The notes beneath the pieces were generated by a model. The model was given only the letters and a program-made list of their open reading frames with translations. It did not search any database and was not told where the DNA came from. Below are positions 16,370 to 28,000 of a stretch of DNA of 64,000 bases, piece by piece (position 1 is the stretch's first letter; each line of letters starts with the position of its first letter). The translations under genes were made by a program, and so were the position numbers. The stretch comes from an uncultured Verrucomicrobia subdivision 3 bacterium (GTDB lineage Bacteria > Verrucomicrobiota > Verrucomicrobiia > Limisphaerales > UBA11358): assembly GCA_903872345.1 (NCBI GenBank), contig CAIQKM010000126.1, positions 1 to 64,000 on the forward strand. Reading direction: 5' to 3'.

Positions 16370-18844
16370 ATGCAGCAATTGATCAAGCGTTATTGTTGGG
16401 TCGCCCTGCTCGTGGCCGGCGCGCAGGCGTCCTGGGGCTTTGCCTTGTCCGGGCCACTGGCCAGCCACGCGGGTTTGCCAGCGACTTATGGGGACAAGTG
16501 GCAGACGCCCGTCATTGGATATGGTTTGGGAGGCGACTTGGAGACGCCGAAAAATATTGGCGAAGAATACCGGCGGAACACGCCGGTGATGGTCTATGCC
16601 TTTGACCAGAATTTTTCCGGCTTTTTCGGTTCCAACGGGGAATCCGCCGTGGTTTCCGCCTTCGCCATTATGAATCAGTTGACGAACGTGGATAATTACA
16701 GTGCCGCGCTGAACGAATATTCCATTGATTCGCAACATCAGGACACCACGGCTCTGGCCTTGGGGCTGACTGATTTGAAGTCGGAAACGCTGAACTTGCT
16801 GGCGGAGCAGATGGGCCTTTCGCAGCCGGAACGGTTTACTTGGACTCTGCATGACCGCTACCTGCCGAGCGGCGGGAAATGTCCCATTAACGAACTGTAT
16901 TTGGTGGTGCAACGCAACTTTGATCCGATGACCAGTCTGAACCAGCAGGTTCAGTATTCGCCATACGTCAATGACACGCTCTACACGTATGAAATCCTTG
17001 AGGCCTGTACGGGCGCAAATCCGCTGGCGCAGACCTTTCCGATCTCGGTGGATCCGCTGGCCAATACCTATACCGCCGTGGCAGGTTTTGGAGTTGGTTT
17101 GGGAAGCATTCCTTTTGACACGAACACGCTGACCGCCGGCTCGGTCGAAGTTGGCGGATTTTACACGGATTTGACGCGGGATGACGTGGCCGGTTTGCGG
17201 TACATGTACCGGACGAACAACGTCAATTGGGAAAGCCCCGCTTTTGGCGCTGCTTGGTATTCGATCACAACCAATTATTCAACGCAGCAATTGTTCCCGA
17301 ACTATACCGGCACCAATGTTTTTGTAACGGGTACGAACTCGTACATTGGCACCAATGCGTTTACCAGCACCAATGGTTTCAGTTATTTTTATTATTATGA
17401 CGGCACCTATGGCTACGGTAATTACAGTTCGCTGGTTGCGCTGTCCAAGACCAACAGTCCGGCGGTGATGCAGGCGCTTTACCCCGGGTTGGTGATTTCC
17501 AGTTCGTCCAACTATTATGTCATGGGTTCCAACGGGGTGATTAGCGCCTATTTCACCAACTACCCCGGTTCGCCCGTCGGTTCACCGCCCGTGTTTGTGG
17601 TAGTGACCAATTACTCTCCGGCATTGATTGAGATGTATGCAACCACTTTTGCCAACGTATTCACCAACCGTATCTGGTCCACCAATTCCTACGCGTATTT
17701 GCTTACTTCCACCGTCGGGGTGCCCAAAGGTTACCCGGTGGGAAGTCCCGTGGTGACCAATGTGACATCGCAACTTGTCACCTACACGAATGTCCCTTCC
17801 GGCGACTTTTTCATTCTGCCGCAGTTTTATACCAATGTCTGTCCGCTGTCATTCCTTTATCCCAGTGGTAATTTGACCAATGTACTGGCGGTCACGAACC
17901 TCATTACCTCGCTAACCTCTACGATTTCGTCCAGCACCAATGGGACGGGATCTTCCAATCTCGTTTACGCCAGTTCCCTCAGCATTGTCACCTACTTCAC
18001 CAATTACACGTGGGTGGTGAATCCGGTGTCCTGTACGCAGGCGACGAATGCCACCAGTTGGTATCAGGGGATCGGGCGCATCCAGTTTGTACGGATGCCG
18101 GACAGCATCATTGCCGATCCGCTGACGGATACGTTCTCCACGCCGTACACCAACAACTATACGATGGTGGCGTACAACCCGACCAACAATGCCTATGAGA
18201 CCCGGTATTTCCAACGGATTCTGCTTTCCGCGGACATTCTATTCTCCGCTGAAGATCTGGCTTCGCCACTGAGCGGCGAAATCGGGGCCGCATTTGATCT
18301 GCGCAATTTGAATTTCAATATTGCCAATATCCTGCCGAACCTGGCGGGTCCCGGCACGATTGAAACGCCCACGGAAATCAGTTTCGACAAGGTCGGCAAT
18401 GTTTATGGCAATGGCGATCTGGCGATCAATAACTTGTCGACGAACGAGTTCCTGAGCGAATTTACCCAGGTTGGTTTGCTGGGATGGGGTTCGTATGACG
18501 GCTCGACCAATGACCCGGTGGTTTATCCCGACGGCACCAGCATCTACAACATTGAAAATCAGTTGATCATCAGTGTGACACCAACACCGGCCGCCGGACT
18601 GGCGGATGGCTACAACGGAGTGGCATATGCGGCGGTGCAATTTTCCGCCACGGGCGGGGTTTCACCCTACACTTGGGCGGTTGGACCGGGGACAAGTCTG
18701 CCGGCCGGTTTGAATCTGTCCGCAGGCGGGGTTCTCTCCGGCACGCCGGCAAACAACCTGGCCGGGGTGTATGATTTCACGATCCAACTAACCGATGCGG
18801 CGAATCGCGTGGTTAATTTCAACTATTCAATCACCATCCATTGA
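16370..18844 (+). CDS. large secreted protein of unknown family with C-terminal Ig-like (He_PIG) domain
   Basis: The 824-residue protein has a signal peptide (CWVALLVAGAQASWGFA). Residues about 60-280 form a conserved-looking region (VMVYAFDQNFSGFFGSNGES… QALGLTDLKSETLNLLAEQ… DDVAGLRYMYRTNN). Its layout recalls secreted matrixin-like proteins, but the zinc motif HExxH is absent. Residues about 290-580 are very rich in Thr, Asn, Tyr and Ser. The C-terminal 90 residues (GVSPYTWAVGPGTSLPAGLN…GVLSGTPANNLAGVY) form a putative Ig domain. The stop overlaps the ATG of the next gene by four bases. No enzyme activity can be supported. Confidence 0.7.
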   Translation: MQQLIKRYCWVALLVAGAQASWGFALSGPLASHAGLPATYGDKWQTPVIGYGLGGDLETPKNIGEEYRRNTPVMVYAFDQNFSGFFGSNGESAVVSAFAIMNQLTNVDNYSAALNEYSIDSQHQDTTALALGLTDLKSETLNLLAEQMGLSQPERFTWTLHDRYLPSGGKCPINELYLVVQRNFDPMTSLNQQVQYSPYVNDTLYTYEILEACTGANPLAQTFPISVDPLANTYTAVAGFGVGLGSIPFDTNTLTAGSVEVGGFYTDLTRDDVAGLRYMYRTNNVNWESPAFGAAWYSITTNYSTQQLFPNYTGTNVFVTGTNSYIGTNAFTSTNGFSYFYYYDGTYGYGNYSSLVALSKTNSPAVMQALYPGLVISSSSNYYVMGSNGVISAYFTNYPGSPVGSPPVFVVVTNYSPALIEMYATTFANVFTNRIWSTNSYAYLLTSTVGVPKGYPVGSPVVTNVTSQLVTYTNVPSGDFFILPQFYTNVCPLSFLYPSGNLTNVLAVTNLITSLTSTISSSTNGTGSSNLVYASSLSIVTYFTNYTWVVNPVSCTQATNATSWYQGIGRIQFVRMPDSIIADPLTDTFSTPYTNNYTMVAYNPTNNAYETRYFQRILLSADILFSAEDLASPLSGEIGAAFDLRNLNFNIANILPNLAGPGTIETPTEISFDKVGNVYGNGDLAINNLSTNEFLSEFTQVGLLGWGSYDGSTNDPVVYPDGTSIYNIENQLIISVTPTPAAGLADGYNGVAYAAVQFSATGGVSPYTWAVGPGTSLPAGLNLSAGGVLSGTPANNLAGVYDFTIQLTDAANRVVNFNYSITIH

Positions 18845-21800
18845 ACGGCATGAAATTCTACCATCGCCCGTCAAATTATCTTATGAAGTGGAAGTTTTTT
18901 TGCGCAATTTTGCCGTTGCTGGTGCTGGCGCACATGGCGCCGGCCACGGACATCGTTGATCCGTCCGATCCCAATGCCGTGTACACGTACACGGACCCGC
19001 CCCAGGCGATTCCGAATTTTGATTGCACCAGCTTTGTCATCAACAATTCGTTTACCATCAACTATCAGACTCTGTCCACTTTCACCCTGTACTTTGAGCC
19101 GTGGAATACGGTGAACTATACGAACAACGGGGTGATGACGGATAATACCGGATTCAAGTTTGACACTCAGTTGAGCAGCAATTCGCAACATGTCATGGCG
19201 GGGACGTTTTATAACGCCGGTGATATCACGGCCGGTTCCCAGGCTAACCTGACCGGCATTTTCTACAATCTTACCGGGCTGATCGGCGGTTACGGACAGA
19301 TTTATATTTCGGCGACGAACATCATCAATCCGGGCACGCTGGATGTGGGCGTGAACGGGGGCATGAAAATGATTGGCCAGAACGTGGATTTGAGTGACAG
19401 CACATTGATCGTTGAATCGCTCCTGGCCTCCAACTCCATTTACAATGTGCCGACCTTGAACAGCTATGGGGTGACGGCTTTGGACACCAATCAGGATTGG
19501 GATCCCTATTTTGCGTTGCAGCCGACAACGGCTTATTCGCCGCCGCTGGCGCCGAACTATTTCAATCAGATGTATATCACCAATGCCACGTCCTATGTGG
19601 ACATCAAGGTGACCAATCCCACGAACATCATCTACCGCGCGATCATCATTCAGAACGCCAGTACGAATGTCCCGTATAATATTTATTTTGAAGGCATCAA
19701 CAACAGTTCACCGCTGAATTTCTTCGGGATCGGGGCGGCCCATGTGGAATGGGATGGCGCCTATCTGGATCCGTCCAGCGGCAATTATTACACCAACTAC
19801 CTTTACTTGACGGACGATTACGTCGGTTCGGCCTCCACCAACAATCCGATTTTCGGTGGCATTCCGAATAATTTCACCTTTGTCACGTCGTTTTCACCCC
19901 TGATCAACAACATCAATCCGACCGGACCCGGGTTTATTCAGTATCCGGACCAGTATTTTACCAACCGTTATGCTTACATGAACGGTCAGTTGGTGCCCGG
20001 CACGGCGGTGACCAATGCCAGTTCATCGAACCCGAGCGGTTCGATTACCAACATTGCCGGCCGCATTCAGATCAGCGCCAGCAATGCGCTGAACATGGCC
20101 CAAGCGATTATTTCCGGTCCCAACTACATGTCGATTATCTGCACCAATCAGTTTAACGGCAGTCCGGGAGCTTCGATTGCCACGCCATATTCCGATGTGA
20201 GCCTGGGGGTGACCAACGGATTCCTGACAGTGAGCAATTTATTGATGGCTTCCATTCCGCAATGGTCCGGCACGGTGCAGGCGTGGAGCACGCGCTTGGT
20301 TTATACGGACACGAACGGGATTACCCAGGATTACCGGGTGATGCTGGTGTATGACAACCTGCAACCCACCACCCCGCCGTGGATTCAGAATCTGCGCCTG
20401 CACGCCACCAACAGCTTGGTTATCAGCGATGTGCTGAATATTTACGGGACCAGTGTTTTTGCCGACGCCCAGAGCGTGACGCTGGCGACGAACGTGGTCG
20501 GCGAGGGTGCAAGTTCGCTGGACGGTGAGTTTAATCTATGCTCCGGAGCCACATTGTCCACGACGCAGTTCCCGGATCTGGTTTGGCTGACCAACAGCGG
20601 TGCCATCCGTTGTTATAATAACGCGAATTTCACCAATCTTTACACCGGCTTTACGTATTACCTGACCAATTACACGTATGAGACCAATTCCGCAACGCTG
20701 GCGGTCACAACCAATTCTACGGTCACTTTCAATACGCTCCCCAAAAACTGGCTGGGTGCTTTTATCAACAACAGTCTCGTGACCAATCAGGCCATGTCGG
20801 TTTCCGCCGTCAACTTTACCAATAACGGCGGCATCAACAGCGGATCCGGCACGTTCGTTTTAAATTCATCCTCCGCAAATTTTGTGAACGGTTTCACCTT
20901 GGCGGGTTCGGATGTTGATATCAACGGCACAAATCTGCTGGTTGCCGGCGAATATATCAACGCGGGCCGGGCGTTGAACCTGCTGGGGGTGCAGTCAATC
21001 TCCGATGGCGAGACAAACCTCGTGGCCAACGGCCTGACCAACGGCAACATCTGGGTGGTGGGGGCGCTGGGCATTGGCGGGTCGGACAGCGGGTTGAACG
21101 CAACCTACAATCCGTTAAGCGGCGATCTGCTGGGGACCACGGTGACCAATATTGCGCCCGGCGGGAAAAACATTATCAACACTTGGGCCGGCGTAAATCG
21201 GGGGATCAGCGTCGCCGGATACTCCAACAATCTGGCCATCGGACATCTGATTTTGGATTCGCAGGTTTCCGGCGGCCGGAACGGAACCTTTACCTTTAAT
21301 GGCACCGTTGGCGCGGGGGTGACCAATGCCATCTATGTGGATTGTCTGGAACTGCTTGATTACGCCACCAACCGGGACGTTGGGTACAATCCGACCGCCC
21401 TCAAGTTTGCGACCAACTTCGTGATTTATTACGCCCAAGCCTACATCAACGGGCTTTCGGTGGCGGAAAAGATCAATCACAAGGGCATTGACGTGAACGG
21501 GGTGAGCAACAGCGATCATCTTCGCTGGGTGCCGGCCTATGCCGGCTATTACAGCTACACCAATCTGGTTTATCCGAATGGCACCACCAACGTGGTCAAT
21601 CAGGCGCTGGCCCAAAGCAGCGACATTTCTTCCGGCGGCAATTTGACCTCGGGTAATTCGGGCAATCCGACGCAGATTTTTGTGCCGTCGCAGATTGGCT
21701 TGACCATCACGCTGACGAACAAGACGACGCGCCGGCTGGCTTGGACCATTCCGGCCACGGCGACGAATTATTTTGTGCAATACAAAACGAACCTCCTTGC

Positions 21801-21954
21801 CTCGGCCTGGACGTTGCTGACGAATTCCAGTGTGAACATTGCGCCGGGGTTGATTCCGCTGACGCAGACGAATGTTTATTTCCTGGATACCAACTCGGGC
21901 CCCATGCGGTTCTACCAGGTGGTGGAACAACCGTGGCTGACCTATCCGCAATAA
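18841..21954 (+). CDS. large secreted adhesin-like protein, beta-helix-like
   Basis: This 1037-residue protein has a hydrophobic export signal beginning at MKWKFFCAILPLLVLAHM. The frame opens with an ATG at 18841 that overlaps the previous stop; an ATG at 18883 gives a more usual signal peptide. The body is a series of short Gly/Asn/Thr strands (FYNAGDITAGSQANLTG… LGGYGQIYISATNIINPG) compatible with a parallel beta-helix adhesin. The C-terminal segment (YFVQYKTNLLASAWTLLTNS… GPMRFYQVVEQ) is the same module that ends the propeller-like protein and the S53 protein. It probably acts at the cell surface, but no ligand is predictable. Confidence 0.7.
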   Translation: MNGMKFYHRPSNYLMKWKFFCAILPLLVLAHMAPATDIVDPSDPNAVYTYTDPPQAIPNFDCTSFVINNSFTINYQTLSTFTLYFEPWNTVNYTNNGVMTDNTGFKFDTQLSSNSQHVMAGTFYNAGDITAGSQANLTGIFYNLTGLIGGYGQIYISATNIINPGTLDVGVNGGMKMIGQNVDLSDSTLIVESLLASNSIYNVPTLNSYGVTALDTNQDWDPYFALQPTTAYSPPLAPNYFNQMYITNATSYVDIKVTNPTNIIYRAIIIQNASTNVPYNIYFEGINNSSPLNFFGIGAAHVEWDGAYLDPSSGNYYTNYLYLTDDYVGSASTNNPIFGGIPNNFTFVTSFSPLINNINPTGPGFIQYPDQYFTNRYAYMNGQLVPGTAVTNASSSNPSGSITNIAGRIQISASNALNMAQAIISGPNYMSIICTNQFNGSPGASIATPYSDVSLGVTNGFLTVSNLLMASIPQWSGTVQAWSTRLVYTDTNGITQDYRVMLVYDNLQPTTPPWIQNLRLHATNSLVISDVLNIYGTSVFADAQSVTLATNVVGEGASSLDGEFNLCSGATLSTTQFPDLVWLTNSGAIRCYNNANFTNLYTGFTYYLTNYTYETNSATLAVTTNSTVTFNTLPKNWLGAFINNSLVTNQAMSVSAVNFTNNGGINSGSGTFVLNSSSANFVNGFTLAGSDVDINGTNLLVAGEYINAGRALNLLGVQSISDGETNLVANGLTNGNIWVVGALGIGGSDSGLNATYNPLSGDLLGTTVTNIAPGGKNIINTWAGVNRGISVAGYSNNLAIGHLILDSQVSGGRNGTFTFNGTVGAGVTNAIYVDCLELLDYATNRDVGYNPTALKFATNFVIYYAQAYINGLSVAEKINHKGIDVNGVSNSDHLRWVPAYAGYYSYTNLVYPNGTTNVVNQALAQSSDISSGGNLTSGNSGNPTQIFVPSQIGLTITLTNKTTRRLAWTIPATATNYFVQYKTNLLASAWTLLTNSSVNIAPGLIPLTQTNVYFLDTNSGPMRFYQVVEQPWLTYPQ

Positions 21955-22054
21955 GATGATGCCCAACTTTTGTTTGATTAACGCTGAGAATTCAAAAATT
22001 TCCGCCGGGACCTGGTTTCGGCAGACAGACTGGAGAAACGTTGTGAAAGAGAAC

Positions 22055-25000
22055 ATGAAACGACTCATTGCCGGGGGCTTCCGAAGCCTCTTTAAAAATT
22101 TTGGCGGCCTGCGCGCCGGTCTGGTGGCGGGCATCTGCCTGACCGCCGGAACCGTTCTGGCCCAGCCGGTCAACGACCTGTTTGCCAATGCCCAGTTGAT
22201 TGCGGGCACCACGGGAACGGTCACCGGTACCAATACCGCGGCGGGCATTGAAATTTGCGAGCCCGGCACGGTAACAACCGACGATAACGGCGTGCAAGCG
22301 GTGGACAACTCCGTGTGGTATAGCTGGACCTGTACGGTCGGCGGCACCTATGAGTTTGACACCATTGGCAGCGCTTTTGACACGATTCTGGCGGTGTACA
22401 CCACCCCGACCGGGCTGTGCGACACCGGACTGACGAACATCATTTCCGATGACAACAACGGGTTCAACATCTTCAGCGATGCCGCCCAGACGAGCTATCT
22501 GAAGTTTCAGGCCGTGGCCGGTACGACATACTACATCTCGGTAAACGGCAACGCCACGAGCGTGGGCAATGACAACGGCGCGCTGTATTTGAACTGGAGC
22601 CCGGTGCAATTGGAAGTGACGCCAGCGGGCACGTTCCAGTTTACCGCCAATTACTACCCAGTGAGCGCCTCGGAATCGACTATCGCCCTGGATCCTTCGG
22701 TTTCGCCCTCTTTGCAGGGAGCCCGTCTGACCGTGACTCGTACCGCCGGTTCCGTAGGGCGCGTGTTTGTGGGTTATCAACTGCTGGCCGCTCAATATAC
22801 TAATCGCCTGCAAACCAATTACTTTGGAACGAATGTCAGCACCACTCTGATTGATTCGAACGGCATTGGCCAAACCGTTAATCAGACACTAAATTACATT
22901 GCGTACACCAACAACTATCAGTACTACGACAACGGTTTCAAAAACTATCCAGTGACGGGTACGCTGACGAATATTACGTCTTATACCATTACGGGTGCCA
23001 ATACCAACCTATATGTAACCAACACGTTGCCGCTGGTGAGTGGCCCGCTAGTGCCGGTGCCCACGACCTTCGCCAATGGCGGCGTTTCATTTACCAACGA
23101 GGTCACCAACTCGCCGATCTTCTTTATTTACCAAACCAATTATTTCAGCTTCACGGCCACGAATGCAATTTCCGGCACGAATGTCAGCGACGGCAGCGTG
23201 ATTACGAACAACGGCGTCCTTTACACAAATTTGGCCGATATCTATGTGGGAACACAGATCACGAATTTTTATGGTTATAACAGTTCCATAACCATTTCGG
23301 AACCGCTCATAGGGGCCTATGTATCCACCAACTGGTATTTCACGAATATCGTCGTGACCTCCAGTTATTATACGAATGGGCTCTACACCAACGGCAGTGT
23401 CGAGATTAACCAGTTCTCTTCGCTACTCACAAATTCGGCCACCACCAACTTAGCGGTTATTTCGGTGAGTGATGTTGGGACTAATAGCCCTACGTCATCC
23501 ATTCCACTTCCGTATGGCGGCTATCCCTCTAATATTCCGCCGGTTGGAAATTTTCTCATCGGTACGCCGGTCGTCCTTGTGGATACCAACAACAATACGC
23601 TTATCACGTTCACCAACTCGTATTCCAAGCCAACCATAGTGGTTCTTGCCACGGTATCCGCCGCCCCTCTATTTGGCACCAATAATTACGGCACGCTGGC
23701 GTTTGATGACTATCAAATGTCGTTGGACATTCCCACCGTGCCAGTCAGCGCTTATTCTCCTTCCACTCCGGATGGATCCTCGTTGCCCAGTCTGATAAAT
23801 GCAACTTTGACGGGGGTCACGAACGACCCGTTGGAATCGGCAGATTTGCAACCGGCCACCATCAGTCCCACGGGGGGGGGCAGCCTCCTAAACATATTGA
23901 ATGATAATTTTGCCAGTGGGCAGGTAACCAATGACACCGGAGCGATTTATTTTAACTTCCAGCATCGGTTTTTCCGGGTGTACGAAACCACGGCCAATGC
24001 GGTTATTGGCGTCAACCGGACCGGCGCGGGCAAGTCTTGCAGCGTGGATTACCGGATTGATTATCGGCCGCCGACCGATGCCTTGAATAATTTCACGCTC
24101 TGTGCCGGTTCGGATTACGCTACGCCCAATGTCGACTACACTTCGGTGACGGGTACTTTGGCGTGGGGTGATGGCGATTATACCACCAAGTATTTTTCGG
24201 TGCCGATCTTCCAGGACGGGATTGTGGAATTCGATGAAGACATGCTGTTACAGCTATTCAACCCGCAACCGAACCCCGGCCCGCCGCCGTCCTATGTGGG
24301 TGATGTAGGCGTGGCCAATTTAACGATTCTGTTCAACGACCAGCCGGCAGGTGCGGTGGATCGGAATTGGAATACGGACAATTCCCCGAATTCAAACCCG
24401 CCCCACCAAAAATACCCCGGTACGGCCGGGAATGGCGGGACGGTTTATGCCTTGGCGAGCCAGGTGCTGGATGGTACCACGTTTGTGGCCGGCAGTTTCA
24501 ACTCCTACGATTCGACTCCGTACAATCGCCTGGTGCGCGTGCTGAATGACGGCTTTCAGGATCCGTCTTTCATGGCTCCGCCCAACAGCGGTGCCAATGA
24601 CTTCATTGCCTCGTTGGCGCTGTATCCGGTCACGTCCACCAACTTTGGAAAATTGCTGATTGCCGGTAATTTCACATCCTTCAACGGCACGAACCGGTTC
24701 CGCATCGCCCGTTTGAATTATGACGGCTCGCTGGACACCTCGTTTACACCCGGGCTGGGCGCAAATGGGATGGTCTGGTCCATCGCCTTGCTGCCGAACG
24801 ACCAGGTAGTCATGGGCGGTCAATTCACTTCTTATAACGGCACCAATATCAATGAGGTGGCGCGTTTGAACCAGGATGGTTCGCTCGATACGACCTTTAA
24901 CTCCGGAAGCGGTCCGGATTCGGTGGTTAATTCGCTGGCTCTGGATTCCGCCGGCCGGGTGATCATTGGCGGTGCGTTTTCGACGGTGAACGGGGTGACC

Positions 25001-28000
25001 AGCGGCGGGGTGGCCCGGCTGAATGTGGATGGCTCGGTGGATACTACTTTTAACCCCGGCATTGGTACCTATAATCCCGACACGTCCGGCACCGATCCGG
25101 TATATGCGGTGGCCGTGCAGTCCAACGGGCAAATTCTCGTCGGCGGCTCGTTTGCGAACATGGAATTGACCGAGTATAACGGCTTGGCGCGGCTGAACAC
25201 CGACGGCTCGGTGGATCCGACGTTCCATCCCGGAACGGGCACGCTGAATCCGTTGACCGGCGACGTGGATACCGTTTACGCCATCACTTTGCAGCCGGAT
25301 GGCGGCATTCTGATTGGCGGTAATTTCACGACGTTTAACCAAACCCGTCGCGTGGGTCTGGCCCGCCTGTACTCCATTGACGGAACGGTGGACACCACGT
25401 TCATGGACACCGCTTACAACCAGTTTGCCGGTATTCCGAATCATTATCATAACCCGGATGCGGTCAACCCCGCGCTTTACCCGACGGTCAACCAGCGGAA
25501 CACGGTTTATGCGATTTCAGTGGAACCCTATACGACCAACGTGTTCATCGGTGGCAGCTTTTTGCGAGTGGGCGGTGGTTCCACCCGCGATGATATCCAC
25601 AACCGCGGCAACGTGGCCCGTCTGATTGGCGGGGTCACTCCCGGACCTGGCAACATTGAGCTTTCCTACAGCAGCTACACGGCGAATAAATCCTCCGGCA
25701 ATCTGTACGTATCACTCGTTCGTACCAACGGCAACTTGGGTGAAGTGTATGTCACCTTTGGGACCAATACGGCCGCACCGGGCGTTGGCATTGCCCGCGG
25801 CAGTGACATGACCCTGACCACCCGGACTCCCACTTGGAGCACCGCCTGGTCGGCTTCAAGTTATGCCATCTGGATGAAGGATGATTGCACCTACGGTCCG
25901 AATTATGCCACCGTTCCGACCGGGGTTACGACCGCCGATGTCAACGTGGGGATTATTAACAATACCAATGTGACCGGCAACCTGAGCGCCAACTTTACCC
26001 TTACCAATCCGGCGTCCCAGTTCGTTCTGCTGGGTGGTGAAAATATTCCACTGGGCACCGCGCTCGGTTACCAGACGGCGTCCCCCTTTACGATTATTGA
26101 TGACTCGATTCATGCCGGTACGCTGGCCTTCAGCTCTACCAACTACTCCGTGGTGCAGAGCAATAATGCCGTGGCGACCATCACGGTGACGCGCACCGGT
26201 GGCAGCGATGGCGTGGTGCATGTCAACTATTCCGCCGGCAATGGCACGCCGCCGAATGCCGCGACCAACGGCCTAGATTTCACCGCCGTGACCGGCACCC
26301 TGACCTTCGGTCAGTCGGTTCTTTCGCAAACCTTTACCGTTCCGATCTTGAATCGCACGACGGTTCAGCCCGACCGCAACGTCAAGCTCCGGCTCTATAC
26401 GACTTCCGGCGGCGCCGGCTTGGCCCAGAGCAATGCCGTGCTGACCATCATCAACGGCAACTATACGCCTGGCCATATCAGTTTCTCCAGCTCGGTGTAT
26501 ACCACCAATGAAAACAACCGGGCCGCACTGATCACCGTCAACCGTCTGGGCGGCAGCTCCGGTTATTTGAACGTGAACATGTACACGGTGGACGGCACCG
26601 CCGTTAACGGGGTTAATTATGTTGGCACCAACGTGCTGCTTTCGTGGAACAACGGCGACGCCACGCCGCGCACCATTGCGATTCCGGTGATTGACGACGG
26701 CTTGGTGACGAGCAATCTGACGGTCAATTTGCGCCTGAGCAACGCCACTATCGGGGGCGTAGCCAATACCAATTTGCTCGGTCTGAGCCAGTACACGAAC
26801 TCAACCCTGATTATTAACAACGTCGATAACGCGGGCAAAGTTGAATTCAGCTCCCCGGTTTATTCCGTCAAGAAATACGGCGGCTACGCGCTGATCCCGA
26901 TCGTGCGTACCGGAGGCAGCGCCCAGAGCCTCACGGTTTCCTATTACACGGTGGATGGCACCGCCCTAGCCGGCGTGAACTACTCGGCTGTGACCAACAC
27001 GGTGACATTCACGAATGGTCAGGTGGCCGCCTTCTTCAACGTGCCGGTGATTGATGATGGTGTCAGCGCCGGGCTCAAGTCTCTGACGCTGGCTCTGGCC
27101 GGTGCGACGAATACCTTGGGCGTGCCGAGCACGGCCACGTTGAACATCATTGACAGCGAATCCGTGAATGAAACCCCCGGCAGTGCGGATACCACCTACA
27201 GTTCGCTGGCCGGATTCAACGACAATGTCTATACCCTCACGCTCGTCGGCACCAACCAGTTGCTGGTGGGTGGCGATTTCACCATGGCGGATGGCGTGGC
27301 CCGCAATCGCGTCGCCCGGTTGAACCCGGATGGCACGCTGGATTCGAGCTTCTCTTTCCCGTCAACCTCCTATGGCGCCAATGGCTCGGTGCGGGCCATG
27401 GCGGTGCAATCCGACGGCCATATTCTGGTGGGCGGTCTGTTCACCAGCTTTAACAGTGTGGCGTTGAGCCGGCTTGCGCGGTTGAATCCGGATGGCACGC
27501 TGGACAGCCTCTTCAATCCCGGTTCGGGGGCGGACAGCGCGGTCTATGCTTTGGCCGAAACCTTTGTCGGCGGCGCCAGCAAGGCGCTGGTGGCCGGCGC
27601 GTTCGCCAATCTGAACGGACAGAACTACAACGGCATCGGCCGGTTGAACTATGACGGCACCCCCGATACCAATTTCAATTCCGGCGGACTGGGCGCCAAT
27701 GGCGCCGTCTATGCCCTGGCGGTTTATCCGACCAATTCTCCAAACGCCGGCAAGATTGTCATTGGTGGTGATTTCACCGCCTACAACGGCGCGACTAATT
27801 TTAATCACATCGCGCGGCTGAATGTGGATGGCTCGGTGGACAACACGTTTAATGTGGCCGGCAGCGGGGCCAACGACTCCGTCCGGGCCATTGCCTTGCA
27901 GTTGGACGGGCAGATCATCATTGGCGGTCTCTTCACCAACGTCAACGGCGCCATCTTGCCGCATGTTGCGCGCCTGAACGCCGACGGGACTGTGGATACT

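Noticed and set aside
16370-18844. Matrixin-type metalloprotease
   Set aside because: The layout is reminiscent, but the zinc-binding HExxH motif is missing.
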